A stretch of 64,000 nt of DNA from Rhodomicrobium lacus (GCF_003992725.1 NZ_RZNF01000012.1:1657750-1721749); one strand, 5' to 3'; numbered from the stretch's first letter, positions 26,903 through 36,217 are shown. Notes: generated from the sequence alone by a model not told the origin. Program-made: numbers and translations.

Positions 26903-28420
26903 ATGACGCGCGGCTTGTTCGTCATGCGCTGCATCGCGATCATCTTGGCGATCAGCGTCGCGATCCTCTCAGCCGTCATGGTCTATCATGGCGGCGCAGC
27001 ACGCGCAGGCGTCTCCCCGCTCGCCTCGATCGTCGTCGGCGGAGTCGGCGTGGCGATGGTTCTTTACTCCCTGACCGCGCTTTTTATGTCGCGTCAGGCG
27101 CGCAGGGAGGGACGCCGCGCCCTTAGCAGGGCGCTACTCTGCGGCCTCATCCTCTCCGAAGGCTACATCCTGTTCTATGAGGCTGCGTGGTGGAAGGCCA
27201 AGGTTATCATAGCTCAGGAACAATCCCGGTTTCAGAAGGCCGCCGCGCAGGCGATCGCCAAGGGCGAGATTGAGGTGATCGAAAACGCGCAGCGTGTGCT
27301 CGAAACACTGAAAAGCACGCGCGACAAGAGTGAAGTGCTGGCGGAGATCGATAAAGAGCTGGCGCGCAGCGTGAACCTTGGCAAAGGGATGCGCGAACCT
27401 CTCGCCAAGACAACGGCGGAATGCACGAGGACCGACGTGCCCGCGTATTCGCTATGCTCCACCGTTCTCTCTCTTCGCATGGAACTCGCCACAATTGAGA
27501 AGATCGAAAAGGCGAAATTTGTGATCGGCACCCGCGTCGCTGCGCCGGAGATGCCGATCCCTGCGAACGCGGGCGAGGCGCTAATAGCCGAAATGACGGG
27601 CGTAGACGAGAAGACCGTGGAGCATCTGTCCCTGATGATCGGACTGCTCGCTCTGGCGGCATTGCGAACCCTTTCCTTTGCGATCGCCTTCCACGGGCCT
27701 GAGAACGAGGCTATGAGCCCCTCTCACGCATCGTGCATCGTCTCTGGGGCACCCATCATGGCGTCCCTGCCTGTCGTCAATCCCGACGCGCTCCGGCTCG
27801 ACACCGGGGAGACGAGCGAGTGGGGAAGCGGGACGAACGCAGAAGCATCGCCGTCCATGGGGAGCGTGAGCGGGGATGCTACCGTCACGCGGGACAGAAA
27901 CGGTCCGCTCGTCGCTGTCACCGTGGAGAGTCCGAGCAGTGATCGCCCCTCAAAGGAGGCAACGCCAGCGGCACAAGGCGCGTGCGTAGCTGGCGTCTCG
28001 TCAGGGACGCAGGGAATTTCCCGCCGCGCGGTTCCAGCCGCCAAGGACGCGCCTGAGGGCGACTCTATCGCCGCCTTTTACCGGGAGAGGTGCACTCCCT
28101 CCCTCGGCTCTCGCGCATCAGCGCACTGCCTCTATGCGGCGTATAGGGTTTGGTGCAAGGCGCGCCAAATCGCGCCGGCATCAATGACTATGTTTGGCAG
28201 AAGTCTCCCCGCGTACGCGCGGCGGCTCAAAACGGGCGGTAGGATTGTGTATCTCGACATTGCGGTCCCCGATGCTCCGCTCCCCGCGTCTCCTGCCACC
28301 ACGCCGACCGCACGGCCTATCGTGCCCATGCCTGCGCATCAGGGCGCTACAGACGCCCGCTACCGCACGGTATCGGCAAGCGCCGACGTTTTGACCGGGG
28401 CCATGGCAGGTGCAGGATGA
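26903..28420 (+). CDS. Membrane protein with a C-terminal phage-primase-type winged helix
   Basis: A 505-residue protein of unusual build. The N-terminal 100 residues hold two or three membrane helices (CIAIILAISVAILSAVMVYH, SIVVGGVGVAMVLYSLTALF, ALLCGLILSEGYILFYEAA). A helical, charged region to residue 210 may be a coiled coil, followed by another hydrophobic segment (LSLMIGLLALAALRTLSFAI) and a long low-complexity linker. The C-terminus from about residue 395, SIAAFYRERCTPSLGSRASA then HCLYAAYRVWCKARQ and GRIVYLDI, resembles the winged helix that ends many phage primase-helicases. ATG 26903 has GAGG six bases upstream. First gene inside attL; function unknown, perhaps a membrane-anchored DNA-binding protein. 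Confidence 0.65.
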   Translation: MTRGLFVMRCIAIILAISVAILSAVMVYHGGAARAGVSPLASIVVGGVGVAMVLYSLTALFMSRQARREGRRALSRALLCGLILSEGYILFYEAAWWKAKVIIAQEQSRFQKAAAQAIAKGEIEVIENAQRVLETLKSTRDKSEVLAEIDKELARSVNLGKGMREPLAKTTAECTRTDVPAYSLCSTVLSLRMELATIEKIEKAKFVIGTRVAAPEMPIPANAGEALIAEMTGVDEKTVEHLSLMIGLLALAALRTLSFAIAFHGPENEAMSPSHASCIVSGAPIMASLPVVNPDALRLDTGETSEWGSGTNAEASPSMGSVSGDATVTRDRNGPLVAVTVESPSSDRPSKEATPAAQGACVAGVSSGTQGISRRAVPAAKDAPEGDSIAAFYRERCTPSLGSRASAHCLYAAYRVWCKARQIAPASMTMFGRSLPAYARRLKTGGRIVYLDIAVPDAPLPASPATTPTARPIVPMPAHQGATDARYRTVSASADVLTGAMAGAG

Positions 28421-28697
28421 GGGCCTACGCCGGGCCATAACAGGGGCCAGGCATGGGGCCAGTGAATCGATGGCGAGAATGCCCGTAAATATGGGGTTTC
28501 GGTCGGAATTCCTCCTGTAAACGGCCAATAACCGGGCCGGTCGCGGGGCCAACGTTTGGGCAGCGGCAGGGCCTGAAAGGGCCGAAGGACCTGAGAGCGC
28601 GGAAGTATGCGCTCAACAATTTTTCCACAGCCTCCCAAGGATTCCTCTTGAAAATCAGACGCCGCGAGCGGACCTTTTCATCAGCCTGCAATAAAAA

Positions 28698-28720
28698 GCC
28701 CCGCCTTTGAGAGGCGGGGC
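28698..28720 (-). terminator. Rho-independent terminator, minus strand
   Basis: Stem GCCCCGCCT (28698-28706) with AGGCGGGGC (28712-28720), 9 bp perfect, loop of five bases; on the minus strand it is followed by TTTTTAT. There is no uridine run for plus-strand reading. No minus-strand protein gene lies upstream of it, so it probably ends a small RNA. Confidence 0.8.
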
Positions 28721-28823
28721 AAAACACGAGTGTCAGTCTGTACTGCGTCAAACCGGCCGATCTGCGAAATCGACCTCCCAAATTTCACCGAGAACAGGGT
28801 TGGCGTGACATGATGCTCTGCAA
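28698..28823 (-). ncRNA. Candidate small RNA ending at the minus-strand terminator
   Basis: On the minus strand a promoter-like pair TTGCGC, 17 bases, TAGATT lies at about 28823-28852, and the terminator at 28698-28720 closes a transcript of roughly 120 bases. It would be divergent from the PrimPol gene and outside any supported protein gene. Small replication or immunity RNAs occur at such places in phages; identity here is unknown. Confidence 0.4.
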
Positions 28824-28881
28824 ATCTAGGCATTTGATGCTCGATGCGCAAGTTCTGTTTCTCGGCTTTTCACCGAGAAAC
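28793..28881. repeat. TTTCACCGAGAA repeats and hairpin before the PrimPol start
   Basis: A 12-bp direct repeat TTTCACCGAGAA occurs at 28793-28804 and 28868-28879. The second copy is part of a perfect 9-bp hairpin: GTTTCTCGG at 28857-28865 and CCGAGAAAC at 28873-28881, loop CTTTTCA. The hairpin ends eight bases before the ATG at 28890. It could be an operator, an origin iteron or a translation-control hairpin. Confidence 0.5.
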
Positions 28882-28889
28882 GAACCGAA

Positions 28890-30059
28890 ATGCATGCGTC
28901 TGAAGCCGCGCCGATCGCGGCTGAGTCAGCCTACCCCACATTCGCGCAACACGCGCCCGATCTGAGGCGACTCGGCTGGGCCGTCCTGCCCGCCAAGGGC
29001 AAAAGCCCCCTCAAAGGCGGCTTCCCGACGATGCGGGCGGCTCCTGGAGCCTCGACCGTCGACGCTTGGGCGCGTGAAACGCCCGACGCAGATATCGTTT
29101 TCGTGGCCGGCCTGTGCTCGACAAGGCGAGGACGCAAGAGCATCGTTGTCGTCGATGCCGATGACGAGGACGCATGCGGCCAAGCCGTCGAGATTTTCGG
29201 CGAAACACCCGGCGTCGCGAAGACGCGGCGCGGTCGGCACTTCTTTTACGACGGACACGGTGTCGATCTGGGCGCCGTGTCTTCGCTGCGCGCACAGCGC
29301 TTTAATATCGATATGAAGCACGGCCGGAGCGGTGCTGCGATCGTCGCCGCCGCTCCCAGCCCGCACGAGAAGCAGCGGGATTTCCGCTACGCATGGGAGG
29401 GGTGCGATGCGAGCGTTCTCGGCGAACTGCCGCCGTTCCCGGTGGACAGGCTCAATCGCCTGCTTGAGCGCACGCAGGATGATCAGAGGAAGACGCGCCG
29501 CAGCGCTTTCAGGCAGGGATCACGTGGTCTCGGATTGAACGATTATCTGGTCAAAAATGCCTGGGCGTTCGATCCCGATCGCCCGCTCGACAATGCGCTT
29601 GAGCTTGCCCGTCAATTTAATGATGACCTGATTGAACGCGGCATGGAACCACTTGACGAGGCGGAACTGGTGACGCGAACTCAGGCAGTGGTACGTGATT
29701 TCGAGGCTGGCAAGATCGAGCGCCGGCACGGTCGACGCGCTTCGTGCACATCGGATGCAGCTGAAATTCGCTATTTCGCCACCCTCGACCATGGCGTCGA
29801 TGCTCTCGCGCTCCTCCTCCTTCTTCGTTCCGAGCACGGGGCGCGATGTGCGCAAGGCGAGACGTTTCGCCTCTTGATCAAATCTATGGTGGACGCCCGC
29901 GTGATGGGAAGCTGGGCGGCTCGAAAATACCGCGAAGCGCGAGATCTCCTTCTTGCGGAGGAATTCATCCGAGAGGTGAAACTTGCAACAAAGGGCGCGC
30001 CAGCAGAGTACTCACTCGCCGAACGATCGTTCGTTCCGAGCCTGAAACGTTCAAACTGA
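28890..30059 (+). CDS. Bifunctional DNA primase/polymerase (PrimPol) domain protein
   Basis: A 389-residue replication protein. Residues 10-190 form the Prim-Pol domain of the archaeo-eukaryotic primase type: LGWAVLPAKGKSPLKGGFPT, the metal-binding acidic motif IVVVDADDED near residue 88, then RRGRHFFYDGHG and a basic region around FNIDMKHGRSGAAIV. A helical C-terminal part ends in a winged-helix-like region (VMGSWAARKYREARDLLLAE). No helicase domain is fused. Stand-alone PrimPols are typical of phages, plasmids and satellites. The ATG has only a weak ribosome site and a hairpin directly upstream. Confidence 0.82.
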   Translation: MHASEAAPIAAESAYPTFAQHAPDLRRLGWAVLPAKGKSPLKGGFPTMRAAPGASTVDAWARETPDADIVFVAGLCSTRRGRKSIVVVDADDEDACGQAVEIFGETPGVAKTRRGRHFFYDGHGVDLGAVSSLRAQRFNIDMKHGRSGAAIVAAAPSPHEKQRDFRYAWEGCDASVLGELPPFPVDRLNRLLERTQDDQRKTRRSAFRQGSRGLGLNDYLVKNAWAFDPDRPLDNALELARQFNDDLIERGMEPLDEAELVTRTQAVVRDFEAGKIERRHGRRASCTSDAAEIRYFATLDHGVDALALLLLLRSEHGARCAQGETFRLLIKSMVDARVMGSWAARKYREARDLLLAEEFIREVKLATKGAPAEYSLAERSFVPSLKRSN

Positions 30060-30066
30060 ACAGGGG

Positions 30067-30085
30067 GTGGAGCAAAATGCTCCAC
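30067..30085 (+). repeat. Small hairpin after the PrimPol gene
   Basis: GTGGAGC (30067-30073) and GCTCCAC (30079-30085) pair perfectly around AAAAT, 7 bases past the PrimPol stop. No uridine run follows; it may mark the transcript end. Confidence 0.35.
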
Positions 30086-30226
30086 AATATGACTCTCATA
30101 CTGCCCGCCCCCCTAGCAGAGGGGGAAATGAGGCGGTGACCCCAAAACGAATTTCGAAGCGCAACCGAAAGATAACGAGCAACTCGCGCGCAACTTTTGG
30201 TGGATGGATAATGCGTGAGCGACAAT

Positions 30227-31090
30227 TCAGCTCTTACGCTTGCAAGAAAGGTTTCGGCCTCGTGGATTTTTGACGTCTTCCGGCATGAAAGCGTTGCCAT
30301 CGCCGTCTTCGAAAAGTTCCTTCGGCGGTGTATTCGTGCATATCTCCGGCCAATATTCGAGCCAAATCCGTTCAATCCTTCCCTTCGGTGCGAGGATTGC
30401 AGGATCGCCATTTGAGCGAGCTGCCCTTAAAACATCCCGCCACTCGTATCTGACCGAGAAGGTGTTGATGAAAGAGACCGCACTCTCCTTCAGAGACATC
30501 TTGATAATCAGATGCTGTCCCGGCGGAGTGAAGCCGCGCTCAAGGGTGAGATTGCCGATCCGTAGCGCAACGTCGGCTGTGGTCAGAATCTGCGCGTCGA
30601 CGCTATCGCCTGCCCTTCCAGTGTAATCGACGATAATCTGATGCTGATAGCGCCCTGCTTCCGAGTGCTCGATTGCGACCCCGTTTGTCGTATCTTCGGG
30701 ATCACGGAGAAGCTCCGATATCGCAAGTGTCAAATCTTTCGCTTTGTCCTTTCGGTGATCGCTCACTTCTCCGAGCTTTCCCTTCAGGCTGGCAAACGCT
30801 TTTACGGTCACGATCGTCATCTCCCTGACAGTGATTTCAGGATGATTATCGCATCGTGTCCCAATGAGCGGGACGATTGCCAAAGCTCTATCGGGCGATA
30901 GACCTGCATCTTCCGCGACCCGAGCTATGTACAGGATGAGATTTCGAACATCCGGTGAGCCCGGTATAGCCTTGGCCGTGAGCGCCGAAACTTCGGCGCA
31001 GGTGCTCGAGTCGTTGAAGCGAGCTTCGGCCGTCGAAATGGAGAAGATGAGCGGGATACACGCGAGCAGCGGACGGGAACAGATACGCAT
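30227..31090 (-). CDS. Secreted protein of unknown function
   Basis: A 287-residue exported protein: signal peptide MRICSRPLLACIPLIFSIST with cleavage likely after AEA near residue 22. The mature part has a Cys pair, a helical first third (SALTAKAIPGSPDVRNLILY) and a beta-rich second half, and ends in basic residues. ATG 31090 follows AAGGGG; the frame also allows a TTG at 31096. It is alone on the minus strand between two plus-strand genes. I recognise no family; a host-directed cargo (envelope or exclusion function) is possible but unproven. Confidence 0.6.
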   Translation of the reverse strand: MRICSRPLLACIPLIFSISTAEARFNDSSTCAEVSALTAKAIPGSPDVRNLILYIARVAEDAGLSPDRALAIVPLIGTRCDNHPEITVREMTIVTVKAFASLKGKLGEVSDHRKDKAKDLTLAISELLRDPEDTTNGVAIEHSEAGRYQHQIIVDYTGRAGDSVDAQILTTADVALRIGNLTLERGFTPPGQHLIIKMSLKESAVSFINTFSVRYEWRDVLRAARSNGDPAILAPKGRIERIWLEYWPEICTNTPPKELFEDGDGNAFMPEDVKNPRGRNLSCKRKS

Positions 31091-31341
31091 GAACAACCCC
31101 TTGTGAATATCAGCATCACCAACCGATCAAGCGTAGCACAATTGTATTGTTAAGTCTGCGGTTGGTCGGAGTGCTAAAGCTCGAAACGCAAAAAGGGGCA
31201 GCCACCTTGCAGCCGCCCCTTCTCCCTCACTCCGGTCCGCTGGGAGACGGCAGCGCCGGGTATCGATGGGCCGCCCCGCCCCGCGAGTTCCCGCCAGCGT
31301 GGCAGGACGGCCCGCGCTGCGCATCCCGCGCGCGCATCTCG

Positions 31342-31908
31342 TCAGCGAACGGCGATCTTACCCGCTGCTGCATCACGGATCAGTGCCGCGCGCTTCTCGG
31401 CATCGGCCGACGCAATCTCAGTCTGCCACTCACGTCTCGACATGGTCCGCGCCGGTTTCGGCGCTCCCGGAGCGGCTGCCCGTGGCGGCTGGAAGATCCC
31501 AACAAGTTCGGGATCGCCCTTCAAATCGTGGATCAGCTCTGCGACCGTCATCGGCCCGTGCATCCCCCAGCGGGGCGCACCATCGGCACCGATGACGCGG
31601 ATCACGTCGCGTCCATCTTCCTCGACGACGGCTACGCAGCCTTCCAGATGGGGCCGTAGAAGGCGTGTGTTCGCGCCGCCCGACGCATGCACGGCATCGC
31701 CGATCTCGCGGTCAATCATGAGGCGATGGGCCTGAGTTCGATATCTGTCGGCCGCATCTGCGGCCTTCCGCGCCTCGGCCTCTGCCGATCGCCGGGCGGC
31801 TCGTTCCCGGTGGAGCGCCGCCCATATGGCGGCTGTACCGCCATCTTCGCCGCCGTCGGCGGTGCTCACGTCTCGCTCATCGGCGGACGCCTCGACGTCA
31901 TCACTCAT
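31342..31908 (-). CDS. Phage scaffold-like protein
   Basis: A 188-residue acidic/Ala-rich protein starting MSDDVEASADERDVSTADGG. A coiled-coil segment (ALHRERAARRSAEAEARKAA) is followed by a small folded part ending in MTVAELIHDLKGDPELVGIF and a basic tail SRREWQTEIASADAEKRA. This order, with a late DLKxDPE motif, is that of many phage capsid scaffolding proteins. No capsid or protease gene is next to it. In satellites, scaffold-like proteins can redirect capsid size of a helper phage; that role here is inference. Confidence 0.5.
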   Translation of the reverse strand: MSDDVEASADERDVSTADGGEDGGTAAIWAALHRERAARRSAEAEARKAADAADRYRTQAHRLMIDREIGDAVHASGGANTRLLRPHLEGCVAVVEEDGRDVIRVIGADGAPRWGMHGPMTVAELIHDLKGDPELVGIFQPPRAAAPGAPKPARTMSRREWQTEIASADAEKRAALIRDAAAGKIAVR

Positions 31909-31980
31909 TCGGTTCCCCCGCATCTCGTGCATGCCGCCCTGTCACAGATTGAAGCATGCGCGCGGCCATCACGGCCCTAA

Positions 31981-32236
31981 ACCGAAAGATGTTACCTGAT
32001 TCCTCGTAGTACTATCACGTATTGTTGCAAATAATTTTGCGTAGTATCGCCCGTCGATGCATGCATCGGGTGCCTTGCGGCCGGTCACAAAACGACGCCG
32101 CGAAAATATTTTTATTATTTAAAATCAATGGCTTACTCGCGCGTTTCGGCGGTCAATGTCCGATTTTGACACCGCCTTTCAAGGTGGCGTTTTGATTCAT
32201 GTTATTCTGTATCAATGTTGATTAATTGGTGAAAAT
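31981..32236. other. AT-rich intergenic region with palindromes
   Basis: No gene. A perfect 14-bp palindrome CGATGCATGCATCG lies at 32055-32068, and an imperfect hairpin CACCGCCTT/AAGGTGGCG lies at about 32170-32190, followed by TTTTGATT. The AT content rises sharply toward the start of the HTH gene at 32237, so promoter elements are likely. Confidence 0.4.
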
Positions 32237-32524
32237 ATGAACAAGACATCTTTTGCGTTGTGGCGTCGCTCAGTTGGTTACTCCCTTGATCAAGCCGCGC
32301 GCGCGCTTGGTCTTGCCCGCAGCACGGTGTGTCATTTACAACGCGGGTACGACGGCGATAGCCGCCCCGTGGTCCCGCGCGAGGACACACGGTTACTAAT
32401 GCAGGCAATCGTCGATGGTGTCGAACTTCGTCCGTACCCTCTGGCACCCGCCGAGCTTGCCGTCATCCGCGAAGCCCGCGCCCGCCGCATCCGCGCTGGG
32501 CAGCGCAGGGACGAGGCCGCATGA
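32237..32524 (+). CDS. Small helix-turn-helix DNA-binding protein
   Basis: A 95-residue protein with one helix-turn-helix at about residues 6-35 (LWRRSVGYSLDQAARALGLA then RSTVCHLQRG). The second half is basic and Ala/Arg-rich. It overlaps the next gene by 4 bases (ATGA). It may regulate the small plus-strand operon that leads to the tape-measure gene. Confidence 0.65.
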   Translation: MNKTSFALWRRSVGYSLDQAARALGLARSTVCHLQRGYDGDSRPVVPREDTRLLMQAIVDGVELRPYPLAPAELAVIREARARRIRAGQRRDEAA

Positions 32525-33189
32525 TGACCCCGCGACAGGAATTCCCGCGCGCGTGGGCGTCTTGGGTAGGCATGCGCCAGCGCTGCCGCGATCCCCGACA
32601 CGTTGCCTATCATCGTTACGGCGGCCGTGGCATCAAGGTTGATGCTCGATGGGCAACGTTCGCGACGTTCCTCGCAGATATGGGTGAGCGCCCGATCGGC
32701 TTCACACTCGACCGCATAGATCCAGACGGCCCCTATTCCCCCGCAAACTGCCGGTGGGCGACCCCGCGCGAACAGGCGGCATCGCGTTCTCCAAACCGCC
32801 CCGCGCTCGCGCGTGCAGGGCGAAAGTCTGCCGCTTTGAGGCGGCTTCGCCGCGCCGCCGCGCATCCGTCAAATCCATTTCGTGACGAGGCTCAGCAGAT
32901 GACCGATGAAAATACTATTATCGATCCGATGACCTGCATCAAGCGCCCCGCGCCGTCTGACGACGCCGTTGAGGAGGTCGCGTTCGCCATAGCGGAAGGC
33001 GCATGCGCGCTCGGCTTCGATGCGGGAATCCAGGCGTTCGCCGCATCATTCGCGGTATTCCTCGCGGCACACGACATTCGGGCCGGTTCACCCGCCGCTG
33101 AGCGGGCTATCGATATTGTGACGCGCGGGGCAATCGCCCTCATGCGCGGTTCCGAGGGCACAGCACCGGCTACGCGAGCGATCCAATGA
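32521..33189 (+). CDS. HNH-like phage protein with an added C-terminal domain
   Basis: Residues 12-88 have the phage HNH-like pattern WASWVGMRQRCRDPRHVAYH, YGGRGIKVDARW, LADMGERP, FTLDRIDPDGPYSPANCRWA: a fold common in phage DNA-binding or nicking proteins that keeps CRWA and the LDRID motif. From about residue 127 (MTDENTIIDP) a separate Ala-rich helical part of 95 residues follows; a second ATG at 32899 with GAGG eight bases upstream could start it as its own protein. The gene overlaps both neighbours by 4 bases, a translationally coupled string. Confidence 0.6.
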   Translation: MMTPRQEFPRAWASWVGMRQRCRDPRHVAYHRYGGRGIKVDARWATFATFLADMGERPIGFTLDRIDPDGPYSPANCRWATPREQAASRSPNRPALARAGRKSAALRRLRRAAAHPSNPFRDEAQQMTDENTIIDPMTCIKRPAPSDDAVEEVAFAIAEGACALGFDAGIQAFAASFAVFLAAHDIRAGSPAAERAIDIVTRGAIALMRGSEGTAPATRAIQ

Positions 33190-35438
33190 GCGGCGCTTAC
33201 GATGTTTCGGTCCATCTTCGGCTTGTCGACGCCCTCACGGGGCCGATGCACAACGCTCTTTTGTCCATGCAACGGTTCCAGCATACCGTGCACGGACTCG
33301 AGAGTAATTTCGCGGGCCTGCGTTCAGCCATCGCCGGAACCGTAGCGACGATGGCGGGCATGGCAACGTTCAAAGGACTTCTCGCCTTTGAGCAAGCCGC
33401 CGAAGGCTTGGCGCATGCTGAGAATGCGCTCGCCGCCGCGCTTCCCCTCGCGCATCGCGGGATGGATATGCAGATCGCGCGCACGACTGCCTACGCCGAG
33501 GCAGGGCGCAATCTTCAAACTTCTTTGTCAGGAAACATTGAGGCCCTGCACGACCTTTACGGCGTAGTCCAGGATATGGGCCATGCCGCTGATCTTCTTC
33601 CAGTTTTCAACAAGCTCCGCACGGCTCTCAGCTTCACGTCGGACGAAACCAAAGGGTTCGCCGGGGATTCGAGGCAGCTCGCTAACGTGGCGCGTGCCTT
33701 CGAAATGGCGGGCCGGACGACACCCGAGGCAATCGAAGCGATTTCCCATTCGTATATCAAATCCATTATAGCGCTTCGCGGCCGCGTGACGGGCGGAGAT
33801 TTTCTACAGGCGGTTTCCGGTGCTGGCGCTGCGCGGTACGGCTGGACGGACGGTTTTATGACGGAAGTCCTCCCCGGCCTCGCAAATATTATGAAGGGGA
33901 GGACAAATGCGGGCATTGGCCTCTACCATCTGTCCAACAACCTCTGGGGCGGAGTTTCGTCCAGCTACGCACAGGCAAAACTACAAGAACGTTGGGGCCT
34001 GCACGATGAGAAGGACGAGGTACGAGACCCCAAAACGGGAAAATTCCAAGGTTTTCGCGTCGGCTCCGTCTGGGGTGCGGATGTTCTGGCAAAGAATCCG
34101 TTGGATTGGGCAAATGCTTATATCGAGCGGCTCAGGGGTATGGGCGTCGACACTGGCAGCATGGACGTTATGCGCGGCGTAGTCGCTGAGGTCGCACGCG
34201 GAAACAAGGCTTTACAGGCGATCCTCGACGAGTTGATTCTGCCCGCCACGAATCGTCAAATGAACAAGGAAAGGGCGAACATCCGCGGCGTCGAAGATCC
34301 CAACCTGCTATCGACGGATGATCCGAAAGTCTGGTGGCAGGCGCTCGAACAGCAATGGAAATCGTTCAAAGAGGCGATTGGCAATGCTTACGTGTCCGAC
34401 TTCGTCCATAATTTCCTGAAACCTCTGACTTTTGCTATCCGAGATTTGCAGCAATGGGCAATCGCCAACCCTGAAACCGTGCGAAATCTTGCGCGAGCCT
34501 TTGCGGCACTCGGCGCCGCGCTCGTCTTCATCGGTAGCACGGCCATTATCGCCGGAATCGCGTCGATGCTGGCGGGCTTCGGTGGTATCGCCTTCGCGAT
34601 CTCTGGCGCCGCATCGGCGATCATCGGCCTCACGGTCGCCATCGCTCTAAATTGGTCCCGCTTGCGGGAATGGGCGGCGGGGATGTCAGGGCTCGCCAAG
34701 GCCGGTAGCCTCATCCTCCTCATGAGCGCGATCGCCAACATGCGCACGCTCATCGCCGGTGTTTCAGCCTTGCTCATGGCGAACCCATGGCTCGCTCTTG
34801 CGACCGGCCTCGCCGTGGTCGCGGTCACTGTTTACCGGCACTGGGACGACATCGTCGCTCGCACGACCAGGGCTGTCGATGAAATTTCCGAGGCCCTGAA
34901 ACCTCTGCGGGAGAGGTTCTTGGAGGCGATGAAGCCGATCGATGCAGCTATGCAGCGGGCAGGCGATTGGCTCGGGCGCCAACTCGGAGGGGAGGAAACT
35001 CGTTTTTCGCCGGAGGAAATCCGCGCGTGGAATCCAGGGTACATCCCGCCGGACGATCATCCGTTTTCCGAAATGATCAAGCAGATGCGCGAGCGTCGGC
35101 GGATTGAAAAGGAGGCAGCAGCTCGGCTTCGATCGACGGCCGTGCCGTCGTCTTCGGTACAGGCTCCCGAACCGCAGCGGCGGTCACCGTCTACCGCGCC
35201 TTCGTCGCCTCCGGTGCAATCAAAGCCCCGCGCAACTTCGATTCCGGAGCGAGTGCTGGGCGCCGCGCAGATCGTCAACCACAACGAGAAAACTGTTAAC
35301 GCGCCGATTTCCATCTCGCAGACGTTCAACATCACTCAAACGCCGGCGACGACGAGCGCGATCGCGGGGGCAGTGCGGGCATCCGGGCAAGACCTCGGCG
35401 CGCAGCTTCGCGGTTCTCTCTCCGATACGCCTCAATGA
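33186..35438 (+). CDS. Phage tail tape-measure-like protein
   Basis: A 750-residue protein beginning MSGAYDVSVHLRLVDALTGP, an opening typical of tape-measure proteins. Long helical stretches fill the N-terminal 400 residues; hydrophobic segments at about 440-530 (FIGSTAIIAGIASMLAGFGG, SGAASAIIGLTVAIAL) and 500-550 are also typical. The C-terminal 200 residues are Pro/Ser-rich with a final AINVSQTFNI-like beta repeat (NAPISISQTFNITQTPATTS). It starts inside the stop of the HNH-like gene (ATGA). No chaperone, tail tube or baseplate gene is nearby, so its function here is uncertain. Confidence 0.78.
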   Translation: MSGAYDVSVHLRLVDALTGPMHNALLSMQRFQHTVHGLESNFAGLRSAIAGTVATMAGMATFKGLLAFEQAAEGLAHAENALAAALPLAHRGMDMQIARTTAYAEAGRNLQTSLSGNIEALHDLYGVVQDMGHAADLLPVFNKLRTALSFTSDETKGFAGDSRQLANVARAFEMAGRTTPEAIEAISHSYIKSIIALRGRVTGGDFLQAVSGAGAARYGWTDGFMTEVLPGLANIMKGRTNAGIGLYHLSNNLWGGVSSSYAQAKLQERWGLHDEKDEVRDPKTGKFQGFRVGSVWGADVLAKNPLDWANAYIERLRGMGVDTGSMDVMRGVVAEVARGNKALQAILDELILPATNRQMNKERANIRGVEDPNLLSTDDPKVWWQALEQQWKSFKEAIGNAYVSDFVHNFLKPLTFAIRDLQQWAIANPETVRNLARAFAALGAALVFIGSTAIIAGIASMLAGFGGIAFAISGAASAIIGLTVAIALNWSRLREWAAGMSGLAKAGSLILLMSAIANMRTLIAGVSALLMANPWLALATGLAVVAVTVYRHWDDIVARTTRAVDEISEALKPLRERFLEAMKPIDAAMQRAGDWLGRQLGGEETRFSPEEIRAWNPGYIPPDDHPFSEMIKQMRERRRIEKEAAARLRSTAVPSSSVQAPEPQRRSPSTAPSSPPVQSKPRATSIPERVLGAAQIVNHNEKTVNAPISISQTFNITQTPATTSAIAGAVRASGQDLGAQLRGSLSDTPQ

Positions 35439-35444
35439 GACGCA

Positions 35445-36077
35445 ATGGCACGCAAGACGAAGAAGAGTGACGGGCCTCGTCGATCGGCTCGCGGCCTCAG
35501 CGCGAGAGCGGCGGCGTTCGTGCGGGAATACCTGATTGACCTGAACGGCACGGCGGCTGCCGTTCGGGCCGGGTACGCTGAGAGATCGGCGCGCTCGACT
35601 GCCACCGCGCTTTTGAAAACGCCCGCTGTAGCGGCTGCCATCGAGGCGGCTCAGCAAGAGCGCGCTCGGCGCGCTGACGTGTCAGCTGATCGAGTGATCG
35701 AGGAATTGGGGCGGCTTGCCTTCGCCAATATACGGGATTTCATCCGAGTGGATGCGAAAGGTCAGCCCGAGATAAACCTCGCCGCGATCGCGGATAATCG
35801 CGACCTGTTTGCATCGGTGGCTAGCTTCGACGTGATCGACATCGAATCGGGCCGGCGCGTCGGGCGCACAACGAAAATCCGGTTTCACGATAAACAGGCC
35901 GCGCTGACCACGCTTCTGAAACACCTCGGCGGCCTACCGACTCAGGTTAATCATAGTGGCCGCGTTGCGGTCTATGACCCTACGTCAGATGCAGACCGCT
36001 TTCGCTCTGAACTCGCGGCGCGGCTTGACCGGATCGCAGCATCGCTCCCGCGCGACGATGGGGCAGCCGATTCATGA
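35445..36077 (+). CDS. Terminase small subunit
   Basis: A 210-residue protein of the Terminase_2 family, the DNA-recognition subunit of phage packaging. The N-terminal region has AFVREYLIDLNGTAAAVRAG followed by YAERSARSTATALLKTP, the characteristic helix-turn-helix. The middle contains RLAFANIRDFIR and FHDKQAALTTLLKHLGG, also family features. It starts six bases after the tape-measure gene. A terminase large subunit normally follows; here the next gene is on the other strand and is AbiJ-like. A small terminase alone is a hallmark of phage-inducible islands that take over a helper's packaging. Confidence 0.85.
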   Translation: MARKTKKSDGPRRSARGLSARAAAFVREYLIDLNGTAAAVRAGYAERSARSTATALLKTPAVAAAIEAAQQERARRADVSADRVIEELGRLAFANIRDFIRVDAKGQPEINLAAIADNRDLFASVASFDVIDIESGRRVGRTTKIRFHDKQAALTTLLKHLGGLPTQVNHSGRVAVYDPTSDADRFRSELAARLDRIAASLPRDDGAADS

Positions 36078-36217
36078 CAATTCCTAACATGGAAAACGGC
36101 TCGACGCCGCTCGACGAGGGTGAACACTTGCTCTGGTTCTCCAGCGAAGCAGGACACATCGAGACGCATGTTGGCCCGAACCGCTCAAGCGAATCTTCTC
36201 AGAAGGCTATTCACAGC

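Larger units (their letters stand above)
28421..28889. other. Intergenic region ahead of the PrimPol gene
   Basis: No protein gene supported. It holds a minus-strand terminator, a candidate small RNA, and repeats that may be an operator or replication origin (listed separately). Confidence 0.5.
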
